Assembly (NCBI GenBank): GCA_001414485.1
Contig: LLEY01000248.1
Span: 1-64,000 of the forward strand
DNA length: 64,000 nucleotides
DNA from: Calycina herbarum
Lineage: Eukaryota; Ascomycota; Leotiomycetes; Helotiales; Pezizellaceae
Direction: 5' to 3'
Below, piece by piece: positions 10,446-20,460 of the stretch. The notes below the pieces were generated by a model. That model was not told the DNA's origin. It ran no database searches and saw only the letters and a program-made list of their open reading frames with translations. Made by a program: the position numbers and the translations under genes. Numbering within the stretch: the first letter of the stretch is position 1; each line of letters begins with the position of its first letter.

Positions 10446-13400
10446 ATGGACAGACCTGATATAGTCGAAGGAGCCATGTCAACTCTCAAAGAACGCATCA
10501 AAAATCTCCGTCGCATCACCCATGATTATAGTGTTTCTGGGAAATACTTCATTCGTCCAGAGGAACTGTCTTCCAGTTTGAGTGATGGTGATATCCACGA
10601 TGCATTTAAAGCCATTAATCTTTCTGTGGATAAGCTAGATGAGTGGAAAGAAAGAGTCAGGGGTGGGGCGAAGAAGACGTTTGCCATTCTTGTTACGATC
10701 GACCGACTCCCCCTCTTCTCAAACTTTATCGCATCGGACCAGTTCCAGAAGAGCGAGTCACACGAGGTAAGGCGGTTAGATGACCTCCTTCCACGTTCAT
10801 TATCGAAACTCGAGGAAGTGTTTGGCATGACACCCAAGATGAAGAGCTTACTTGACGAGGATGGGGTCAACGTTCAAGCTGCTTCATCCAGGAAAAGGAC
10901 CAAACTTTTGCAAGAAGCCAAAGCAGCTCAAAACTCCGCGAAGGAATTCCATAAGGAACAGTTTTCTTACTGTGCCACGTTTTTCCAGAAGCAGTCTTCT
11001 CATCGAAATCTGGAAGACCAAATCATCCTCCCATTCTTGAAACAGGAGAACATTCCCTTTGTAGCAGAGCAAAACGAAGGGTACAGTGATGACGAGGACG
11101 AAGACGAGGACGAAGATGCAGTAGAAATCGGAGAGCAGCAAGCTAGAGGGTCCTTTGGAACCGTTTACAAAGTGACCTTGCCTGGATCATTTATCGAATC
11201 TATTGACGAGGTACGTAACTATACCCAGACTCGAACCTTTCTAGTTACCTAACTTGTTCCTCAGACAGTTTGTATAGCTCGAAAAGAGCTTGACTCGACA
11301 GACAACAATTACCAAAACGAAGTTCGCGTGCTCAATATCCTCAACCTTACCCACCATCCAAATATACTGGAGCTATATTGCTCATATACGTACAATCACA
11401 AGCATAGTCTCTTGTTTCCGCTTGCAGGAGGCGATCTTGATTATCTACTTTCCCGGAACGAACGCAAACCCGAATTCAAATCAGACGAGTCATTTTTCGT
11501 AGCCTTATGCGGTTTATGCTCTGGTCTGAAGCAAGTCCATCAATATTCAAATTTATCATTGAAATTGGATATGATTGGTGCCCACCACGATCTGAAACCT
11601 AATAATATACTTATACGAGGAAGTCGGTTCGTTTTGTCCGATTTTGGTCTTTCACGGATCAAAGACGCGGACAAAGGGTCCAAAACCTTGTATCAGGGCG
11701 GAGGAGATTATTCTGTAGCCCCCGAAAGTCAGGATGATAGCCTGGATCCACGTGAGGTTGGCCGCGCGAGTGATATTTGGTCACTGGGTTGTATCTTTGC
11801 CGTCATCCTGGTTTACCTGAAGCGAAAGGCAGTTGGCGTTAAGAAGTTCAGTAGGCGACGGAGGTATGAGGTCCCAAACCATAATATCATTCTTTACACC
11901 TTTCACCAAGGAAGAGGAATGATCAACCCTGCTGTGACCGCAGAGCTCGGTGGTATTCGACCCGACTGTTCACAAACTGAGCAAGCTTTCCTGGATCTCA
12001 TCTGGGAAATGCTCAAGTTGACGTCTGTGGAACGACCAAAGATTGACAATATTTTGCTTGCCCTTCGTCACATCACCCTCAAGAAGTTGAGTGATGCAAT
12101 TGAGGAAGCTATCTCTGTGGTACCTAGGGCTTACTATGGCAGACTTGTCTTCGATATTGAAAGAGTCACCTTTGAGGAGTGGTTTGGGGAAGTAAAGGAT
12201 ATGACCTCAGAAAGCCCTGAAATCAAACATGTATGCGACGACTCCAAGTTTGACGTTCTTGCCGACACGTTGCGAAGTCTTCGAAATGAATTAAGCGAGC
12301 TAGGAACGAGTAAACGGGACCCTGCTACATATCCCATTTTCCTTCCGATTCAGAGACTAGTGCAGGTATCAATCACTAGCCTTCCAAAGAATATGCAGCA
12401 AAGTGTTCGCTCACGAGCCGAAGCCCGCATTCTAGAAGGCTTACCATCTGGCGTTGACCTCCAGTCAGAGCTCGACGAAGGATCCGAGTCGCACTCCAGG
12501 ATTCTCCAACTATTTAATATCAAGTACATGCAGAAACAGACAACAGAAATCACCGATACTTCACTTCGCCTCGATCCAGGAGACTTGCAACCACCAGATA
12601 AAACCGAAAAAAGCTTCCTTACCTTCGCGGTCAGGAAAACACAAACAACAGAGTTCAATCCTGAACGCAAAGTTATCGTTGAGAAGCTCGAGTATGGTCA
12701 GGATATCCAAAATGAAGCCGCCAGCCAACAAATCTTCGACCGTATGATTAACATCATGCATCTTCCGAAGCAATACACCGAGCTCCGAGGCCTGAAATGC
12801 ACCGGCTTTTACAGAGATCTCAAGCAATTTGGACTCATGTATGAGATACCCAGGCTAGTAGACGGCTCGGAGCCTGTGGTGAGTACCCTTGCCCAGATTT
12901 TAGGAATGGTGGAAGTGCAAGATATCAGCCTCAGTGACAGGCTCCGCCTAGCACAGGACCTTGGGACCGCAGTGTTTGAGTTTCACAAGATTCAATGGTT
13001 GCACAAGGGCATCTCATCACATAACGTCGTTTTTTTCAGCGACTCGCTTCCCGGAGCAGCAAAGCTTGTCTCGCCATACATCACCGGTTTCTCACACAGC
13101 CGCCCCAACGATATAAGTTTATTGTCCAATCTCGCGTACGGTGGTGACGAGGAGCTTCGGGCTTACCTGCACCCGGACTACCGGCGAAACGAGATTCGCA
13201 AGTACACCACAGAATACGACTATTATAGCCTTGGCCTGGTTCTGTTGGAAATTGGATGCTGGTTGCCGCTGAAAACTCTGACTGAAGGGCTCAAAAAGCA
13301 AGGAAAGGGCACAAATACCGATACATTGAGGGAAGGCTTGATTTGGATGGCAGAGACGCTGTTACCTTCTACGTTAGGGTCTACCTATAGTGCGGTAGTT

Positions 13401-13493
13401 GGCGCATGTCTTGGGGATAAGTTGAAAGATGATAAAATTGGATTGAAATTTGAGGAGTCGGTGGTTCGGCCGCTTAAGTATTGTTCTATATAA
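10446..13493 (+). CDS. Tandem protein kinase-pseudokinase protein
   Basis: Two exons (10446-11210, 11265-13493) give 997 aa. Residues 1-215 are a helical N-terminal region usual in fungal kinases of this type (YCATFFQKQ, ILPFLKQENIPF). An Asp/Glu run comes just before kinase 1 (about 232-500): glycine loop RGSFGTVYK, Lys in IARKEL, HHDLKPNNIL near 363, DFGLSR near 381, YSVAPE and SDIWSLGCIF. It looks catalytically complete. Residues about 600-990 match the kinase-like half of fungal HeLo/prion-inhibition proteins: RLRLAQDLGTAVFEFH, WLHKGISSHNVVFF (HKG replaces HRD, so no catalytic Asp), GFSHSR in place of DFG, and YDYYSLGLVLLEIG. A lytic HeLo domain itself is absent. This is an active kinase fused to a pseudokinase, like plant tandem-kinase immune proteins. 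Function in incompatibility or stress signalling is inference. Confidence 0.85.
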
Positions 13494-14012
13494 ATTGAAG
13501 TTCTCCTTTTATGCCACCTTCAAAAGGCAAGCGATAAAGCCTCACCAGAACTAGAGCACCTTCTAAAGTTCAAAAGTAAATCTCTTCTGGTGCGCCCAGC
13601 AGGAGGGAGCGGGATTTTTTCAGGACGTTTTATAAGACCAGGCAACAAATCGTAGAGAAGGCCTATCTTGCGAAGAGGAATAAGCTGTGATTGGAAGATC
13701 GACTCCCAATTCAGACATCTGACTAATACTCATGTGTAATTTAAAGAGATAGCTTGCGTCTCACTCATCCAATAAGTCTCGCTCACTTCTAGATGATGAA
13801 GTTGATCGAAATATATATAATTTGGAAACGGGTCCCTTCACGTTATGCCTTTACGAATTTTTATCCTGTTTAAATCCTGAATTCATTTTGATGCAACGGT
13901 AACTACTTTTGTCAACTCGAAAACGACAATGCAATGAGCTCCTCTGGGAAGCAAAAAGACAATGCACATAATGCCACCTGGGCAATATTCCACACCATCC
14001 ATCATACCCGCA
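13494..14012. other. Intergenic stretch, 3' ends of two convergent genes
   Basis: Between the end of the kinase-pseudokinase gene and the end of the first 2EXR gene. No gene or repeat recognised. Confidence 0.5.
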
Positions 14013-15334
14013 TTAGAAGTTCATACCCATTCGAAACCGGGGGACGGGAGGAGGCACGTTTTCTAGTGCCTTTAAAGATGCTCGGAAAATCGAAATGATC
14101 TTTTTTGGGCGTAGCCATTTAGTGAGTTGAAATTTTTTCTGGCCATGCGGAGCCGCCCCTCCCACACCATTCCCGGTACTAACTTCTCCCACCTCTTCCT
14201 TGTAACTATGGCAATACTGAACTCCATCTACTGTCAAATGACCAACACGAACAATCGGTCTCTTCCAACCTTGGTTCTCTATCTCGTGATTATTAAATAC
14301 TCTCGCCACCCTATTCATCTCCTCAGAAATTTTATTATCCAGTCTTTGATAGCACTCCCTGGGGCGAGCAAAGATCCTGTCGTCACTGCCACCGTCACAG
14401 GGGGATTCGAGCTCATCAAGATTAAGAACGTGATCGAACTGGATGTGCCCGTTTGGTTCGAAGGCGGGATGTACATCAAATTCTCTGCTGGTTGGGGGGT
14501 GGAAGTTGCTGGCTGTGAACGTTAAGGCCTCTGATCGTAATAAATGCGGTGGCAGGTCTCGAGATTAGCATACTTGAGTAAAGCAGTTCCATTCCATGAA
14601 TCTCCGGTATAAACGCGTTGGTACAAGTTTTTGTAACCCGCAGCGATGTGTCGGGTATCAGCCAAATCTTCCGAATCTACCAAGCGATTGAAGATGTGAA
14701 AATCATGAGCTTGCTCGCTGTCCCAAGACCAATCTACTATATCAAAGAACAAGGTGTCGATGGTTGGATTACATCGAACACCGCAACGAGGCCACATCAT
14801 GCCTGAATACTCGAACGAAGTCTTATAATATTGTAGTGCAACTTCTCTGGAGTCATGGCATGCGCCAAAAATCGAGGGAAGGGGTGTTCGTACATGGATA
14901 TAGTAGTGATCACTGTTTGCATCAATGATGGCATTAATACTGGCAGCGTTGTTGGCACCACTGACATCAATGCTAGCCCCAATAACATTGATTATTCGGG
15001 GCTCAAGAAAGGCAGCGAAGCCCCAAATTGTGAGTTGAATTTCTGTAGGAAGTTCAGGGAAGAGTGTGAATGATTGAGCATCGGATTCGTTAAATAAGCT
15101 CGAATCTGTTGGCTTTTGATGTTGCTCTTCGTTGGTATTGTCCTCGAGCTTAATGGCCTCTTTTGAAGTAGGTACCTGGGACTTGGTGTCATTGGTGATG
15201 CAGTTGATGGTTGCTGCTGGTGATTGGGAGTTGACTTGAGGCGACCTTTTGGGACACAACCGAGACAGAGTTGCTGTCCATGATTTCGCAATCTTGGTGT
15301 TTCTAGTCTGGTGACGGGAAGCCGACGCTTTCAT
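14013..15334 (-). pseudogene. 2EXR-domain protein, frameshifted copy
   Basis: ATG 15334 opens a frame with a Ser/Thr-rich N terminus and a 2EXR domain (FTLFPELPTEIQLTIWGFAA, then PRIINV). It runs to RIYYDQ near 14535, where it hits a stop at 14522. Shifted by one base, homology to the neighbouring paralogue resumes (QFDHVLNLDELESP, GWKRPIVRVGHLTVDG, CHSYKE) and continues to a stop at 14013. No intron signals explain the change of frame, so a one-base indel is likely (mutation or sequencing slip). 2EXR proteins are a large fungal family of unknown biochemical role. The C terminus is about 45 residues longer than in the paralogue. Confidence 0.75.
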
Positions 15335-16086
15335 TATATCCCGATGTGCTATGTTGTTTTCTGGGGTGTGTTGAGTAGGTAGTTGATGTTGAGTAGTTGC
15401 TGACGAGAGTAACGAAGTATAGGAGGATTCTCTTTAAAGTCATCTATGACAAGCGACCTCCATTCGCGAATCACCGCCACAATACTTTTCCGTTCACACT
15501 GATGCGAAAAGAGCCCTTCATTTCGAGAAGTACTCAAAAAATTAAGATTTTAATATCTCATGGGAGTTCCACTCACGAAAGTCCTAGGTGTGAGTGAATT
15601 CAAGGCGCAGAGGTTATAAGAAAGCTGGACCGAGCTTCGCTAACTGTCTGAATAATGAGTACGCAGGGAAATACAAGGAAAACCACTTATTTTCTTTCTA
15701 TCCAGTCGAGTGACGTACTTCAGAATCCATTCAAGCCCCTGAGATACATTGACATCATATGTTTTTGCGGTTTTTGTTTATCAACGATGTGTCCTTGGTT
15801 GAAGTGTTGACTCAATGCCATGCTAGAAGTTTCGGAAACGAAAATTCGTGAATCACGGAAGACCAGGAATTGATGGTAAAGGTCTCTAGGAATTTCTAAT
15901 ATTTGGCGTATTCATAGGCGACTCCCATCATGCTCCAGTTGAGTGCTGAGACCATGCATTCCCTTCATGTTTGTGAGTTTCCCTCTTGGCCAAGCTTGCG
16001 TATTGGCTTTCTGAGGAAAGGTTGCGTCGACTCCACGAAATTACCTCCTCCCACTTCGTCATGTACCACTCCCGATTTCTGGTGGA
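15335..16086. other. Intergenic stretch between the 2EXR paralogues
   Basis: Promoter side of the frameshifted copy and 3' side of the intact copy. No gene recognised. Confidence 0.5.
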
Positions 16087-16932
16087 CTAGCTCTCCGGTA
16101 CAAGGGTAATCCGCTCCTTGTAACTATGACAAAACGGAGCCCCATCGACTGTCAAATGGCCAGCCCGAAGAACAGGTCGTTTCCAGTGTGGAATCTTCTT
16201 TTCAATTCTGTCAAAAAGACTCGTCATCTCGACAAGTTCCTGAAGAAGGATACCTGGATAATAATAGCTTTCCCTAGCAGGCTCAGGAATGTTCGAGTCA
16301 TTTTCTGTTGTGGTGAGTTCTTCCAGAGTCAGAAGATGATCGAACTCGTTATGTCCGTTTTGCTTGAAATGCCGAGGTTGATGGAAGAAATTTAGTGGCA
16401 AATACGGCAAGTCGATCTGAGGACCAGCATTAATTAGGTCTTCATAGAAAATGCGGTAGAAGTTTTTGAGCTTCAGGAATGGTACCACAGAAGGACACTT
16501 CCACGGCCATGCTCTAGTTTTATAAGCCACAGCAAGGTGTTCAACATTTTCCAGTTCCTCTTTCAGTGAGTTTCTCATAAATAAAGTAAAGTCCTGACAA
16601 CCATCCCAGTTCAGACAGCCGAACAATAAGATATCGATGGAGGGGTTGTAGCGAATGCCAGCTTGAGCAGATAGCAGATCCTTGAATGAAGTCTTATAAT
16701 GACGCATTGCGGCTTCTCTAGAATCATGGCATATGAAGAATATCGAAGGCAGAGGTGTTCGTGTATAGTTGAAGGATGGGAATTGCCCGGGAGAAAGATT
16801 GTTTGTGCGAACATTAATAATTCGGGGGTGAGCAAAGGCTGCAAAATCCCATATTGCGAGTTTGAGTTCGGCAGGAAGGTCAGGAAAGAGTTTTTGGGGG
16901 TGACTGGATTTTTCGGTTTTTGTTTTGCTCAT
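16087..16932 (-). CDS. 2EXR-domain protein
   Basis: A single exon of 281 aa starting at ATG 16932. The 2EXR domain lies at the N terminus (KLFPDLPAELKLAIWDFAAF, then PRIINVRT), with TPLPSIFFICHDSREAAMRHY following as is usual for this fungal family. The C terminus WKRPVLRAGHLTVDGAPFCH is shared with the frameshifted neighbour, so the two are tandem duplicates. The biochemical role of the family is not known. No signal peptide or membrane segment is visible. Confidence 0.85.
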   Translation of the reverse strand: MSKTKTEKSSHPQKLFPDLPAELKLAIWDFAAFAHPRIINVRTNNLSPGQFPSFNYTRTPLPSIFFICHDSREAAMRHYKTSFKDLLSAQAGIRYNPSIDILLFGCLNWDGCQDFTLFMRNSLKEELENVEHLAVAYKTRAWPWKCPSVVPFLKLKNFYRIFYEDLINAGPQIDLPYLPLNFFHQPRHFKQNGHNEFDHLLTLEELTTTENDSNIPEPARESYYYPGILLQELVEMTSLFDRIEKKIPHWKRPVLRAGHLTVDGAPFCHSYKERITLVPES

Positions 16933-17542
16933 TTCGATATATGTTTGAAGTAATCAGATTTTGTGTTGGCTTGTAGTTGCTCCAAGGTGCGGGTTTGTCT
17001 GTCTATGATCTGGCAATTCTCTAGTCTGGTATCGTATGCAGGCAGAGATGTGTCGCACTGCGCTATGTTGTGTTGCCGGGTCGCCTGAGGTTTGGATGAG
17101 AAGTGGTTGGCGGGGAGAGCAGTCTATAAGGACTTGTGTACTTGAGGCGACTTGACCTTTCCCATACACCGCCTAACGAGAACAACATAGTGATTACCTA
17201 GCTTTGGTTTGAGAACAAGTCAGCTCTTGCATTTTTTCTCGAGTGAAGTACTTGCAGACAAAGTTCACGTCTGTCCCTCAAGAAAATAAGTGGCAGTAAA
17301 TCTTTCAGGTTCGTACCTGCGTGCCAAGCCCTCATTGTTCTAAGTTTTTAGGGCAATTGAAGTAAAATTAGCCTAGACAGTTGGAACAATCAACTTCAAT
17401 TGCCCTAAAAACTATCTGGGTTAATTGTTTTTGACACGTGTTATTGATAAAACAGAAGGCCGGGGGTTGATGTAAAGCTCTATTATAGCTACATGTCCTT
17501 TCGTTTCTTCATTATTATTATATACAGGTCAATTCCTAGCAA
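16933..17542. other. Intergenic stretch with a long hairpin
   Basis: Holds the 21-bp perfect inverted repeat at 17343-17413 listed separately. Nothing else recognised. Confidence 0.5.
17343..17413. repeat. Perfect 21-bp inverted repeat (hairpin, possible MITE remnant)
   Basis: AGTTTTTAGGGCAATTGAAG plus T (17343-17363) is repeated as its exact reverse complement at 17393-17413 with a 29-nt spacer. Related sequence (CTTCAATTGTACTAAAA, 19147-19163) and a weaker hairpin (20109-20155) lie on the far side of ARG7. Confidence 0.7.
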
Positions 17543-19014
17543 TTATGTGCGGTAATCCCCATTGATTGTGATATACTCGTGGCTGATAACTGTTAGTGAC
17601 TGTCTTTGTGTCCCTGAAATTATGAAAACTTACCTGAAATCGCAAGTGAAGCATGTGACTTCCTCCTTGCCTCCCCCCAACTTGACCATAATTTCTAGAT
17701 CCTCATGTTCCAAGATCTCTGCTGCACGAGCCTCATCAACGTTTTCAGGCTCTCCATTCACAAGCAACTTTAATTCAGGAGATCCGTCCGTGGGGATGAA
17801 AGAAACACTGGTCTTTTCAGGAATGACGTCTGAAACATCATTATCAGGCTTTCTTCGCGGAGAAATTTGGGCATAGCCAATTGCGCACAAAATACGACCC
17901 CAGTTTGCGTCTTTTCCGTAAAGTGCTGTCTTGACCAATGGGGATTTTATTATGGTGTCGGCAATTTGTATAGCTCCATCCTCTGAGGGTGCCTCAGTGA
18001 CACGGACTGTAACGAACTTTGTTGCCCCTTCACCATCTCTCACTACGAGTTTCGCGAGATCAGTAGAGAATTCGGTCAAGGTATTTTGGAAGCTCTCGTA
18101 GTCCTCTGATGATTCCGAAGACACTTCCTTCCCTCCAGCTGCACCATTTGCCAAGACTGCCACTGTATCGTTGGTAGAGACATCGCCGTCGATGCAGATG
18201 CTGTTATAGGAGTTGTTGACTGCATTTGTAAGAAGTTTTGGAAGGAGTTTCGGTGCGATCGGGGCGTCTGTAGCAATTACTCCAAGTAAGGTTGCCATAT
18301 TTGGGTGTATCATTCCAGCTCCTTTTGTAATACCAGCCATTCTATATTCAATCGAGGGAGAGGAGGGCAGGGTGAAAGCTCGAGAGACGAGTTTTGGGAA
18401 TGTATCGGTGGTGCAGATAGCTTGAGCGGTGGCTAGCCAGTGTTCGTGGGAGGATCCTAGAGAATCATAACCCGAAGGGATTTTGTGCAATATCTTTTGG
18501 ATCGGTAGTCTGCAGTCCTGTTAGTAGTGGAAGCCGTTTTGGGGACGAGTAGAACCCACCTTTGACCAATGACTCCAGTACTCATGACGATAGTACTTCC
18601 TCCCTTTCCATCCTCGGATTGATCGAAGCATCTATCTGCCTCAGCACCCATCTTCTCAGCATCCTCCAATCCACCTTTCCCAGTCACGGCATTCGCACAT
18701 CCAGAGTTGATGATAACAGCTCGAACGCCAGCATTGTTCCTCCTCTTGAGCATTTCCCTACTGATGGTAACAGGAGCCGCCTGGAATTTGTTCTTCGTAA
18801 AGACAGCCGCCGCCGCACATGGTGTTTCCGAGGCCAGGAAAGCTAGGTCTGGATCACTTTTGTTGCTAGCTTTAACGCCCACATGCGTGCCGGAGACGAG
18901 AAATCCTTTTGGATATATGCCGCTCGTGGGCACATACTTCAGCTTTGCAGCTGGGATTCGTGGAAGTCGGAGCGCCATTGTGTTCGAAATTCGTTGTTGG
19001 AGAGTCAGAAGCAT
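17543..19014 (-). CDS. ARG7: Arginine biosynthesis bifunctional protein ArgJ, mitochondrial
   Basis: Three exons (19014-18560, 18509-17634, 17582-17543) give 456 aa, the usual length. ArgJ is ornithine acetyltransferase (glutamate N-acetyltransferase), recycling the acetyl group from N-acetylornithine to glutamate in mitochondrial arginine synthesis; in fungi it may also use acetyl-CoA. Seen: [33 protein letters not shown], and [15 protein letters not shown], which holds the Thr nucleophile for self-cleavage into alpha and beta chains. [16 protein letters not shown] and the conserved end [16 protein letters not shown] also fit. ATG 19014 is chosen because it adds a basic, acid-free leader suited to mitochondrial import; ATG 18978 is the alternative. 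Both introns end in CAG. The gene is divergent from GCN2, which senses amino-acid lack. Confidence 0.95.
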
Positions 19015-20108
19015 GGAATGATTTTATTTATCCCTGCCAGTATGTAGCGCCAAGCCACCCCGCCAGAGTCGTACTTGCCTCATTGTTCATTGTTCCAAAC
19101 CACTTGGATGTTATTTCAAATTGTGTTAAGTGCTTAGGATAATGACCTTCAATTGTACTAAAAAAAGTAGAACAACGAACCAGGTAGGCAGGTGCGGCTT
19201 GAAGTATTGTCTCCTCAGCTTCACAGGGTCGATTTTCCCGACCTTCAACCCCACCAAAAAAGTGATAACACCAGGAGATAGGAAATAAAGCTTGAGGAAT
19301 TCCTAGTAGTTTCATATCTATACTTTTTATAGGTTCTAGAAGCGGTTATCCAGTAGCAATTTAAACCTTCTAGAAAACGGCATTTTGCCCTTCTCGAAAT
19401 AAAATGGCGCGTTTGTATATATAGATAAGATAACCTTACATCTTAAGTCATATGAAGAAGGGAAAAGCTACAACAGCGAAAGTAGTCAAAACCACTTTTT
19501 TAGTAGGTTGGAAGGTCCGCCAGCGCTCATCACATCATCCATTAGGGCACTGTAAGTCTGTAATAAATAAGCAATTGGGTAGGTAGTCTTCGAAAATTTT
19601 GATGAGAGAGTAGGTCAGAAGCATGGAAGGTTTTGTTTAAACCCGACAACACTACAAGTATGTCAAAAGGAGCTCAGAAAAGTACTAAAAAAATCCGAAA
19701 CGAATCTCAAATAACGAATTAATAATAGAATAAATTTGCATCTATTTTGGTTGTGGTTTTATTTTAAATCTAAGAGGGAATAAATCTGACTTTTCCCCCC
19801 GTCGCTAAAGGTACTTCATGTCGAGAAATACCAACGCTCACAACTCGACGCAATGAACAAAAAAGACACACAAATAGCTAGATTGAGGTGCATCAACATC
19901 TTACCCATCCACTCATATTTTTCTTCTATTTTTGCGACGCGTTGTTGTTAAGTTATTAAGTTATCACGTTGCCTGGGAGGGGTTCTGGGCTAGGGTGCGG
20001 TTCCAGGAACCAAAACTAGCAGGGTCTCGAATTATGGTGCCGCTTATTTTGTCCACCGCGATAGCTCACGATCATGGACTAGGCCAATTTTCTAGTATTG
20101 CCCTAAAT

Positions 20109-20155
20109 ACTTTAGAACAATTGAACTTCATTGCTTCAAGCCAATGTTCTAAAGG
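20109..20155. repeat. Imperfect hairpin related to the 17343 repeat
   Basis: The arms begin CTTTAGAACA and end TGTTCTAAAG. The inner part CAATTGAACTT resembles the arm of the 17343-17413 hairpin. Confidence 0.45.
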
Positions 20156-20342
20156 GCTTTCCTTGACTTACCCCCAAAACTTGAAATAACCTGGAAGGAA
20201 GTCGAAGTATTTACTGCCGCTTTTATTGTCTCCCCTTTCGGCCTAGCATCATTCTCAACCTTCAGCATCGTCTCGGAGTGCGCTGACTCTTTCTTTCCCT
20301 CTATCAAATATTCCCAACCCCAAACCATTCACTCACCATAAC

Positions 20343-20363
20343 ATGTTCAACCCCAGCACGTAG
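20343..20363 (+). promoter_or_regulatory. Short upstream ORF before GCN2
   Basis: ATG TTC AAC CCC AGC ACG TAG, six codons, about 100 nt upstream of the GCN2 start. It may lie in the leader and affect translation, but the transcript start is unknown. Confidence 0.3.
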
Positions 20364-20460
20364 AGGTCTCGCAGCTTCGGCTGCGTGCAACCATTTCGCA
20401 TCTTCACCCAGATCTGAAATCATAATCATCCTCCTTTGCTGAGCTCTTATCATCGTCAGG

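Larger units (their letters stand above)
19015..20460. promoter_or_regulatory. Divergent region between ARG7 and GCN2
   Basis: 1.45 kb, AT-rich, with hairpin-repeat relatives at 19147-19167 and 20109-20155. A single TGACTC (20284-20289) matches the core site of Gcn4/CPC-1 factors but is expected by chance in this length. No gene recognised. Confidence 0.4.
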
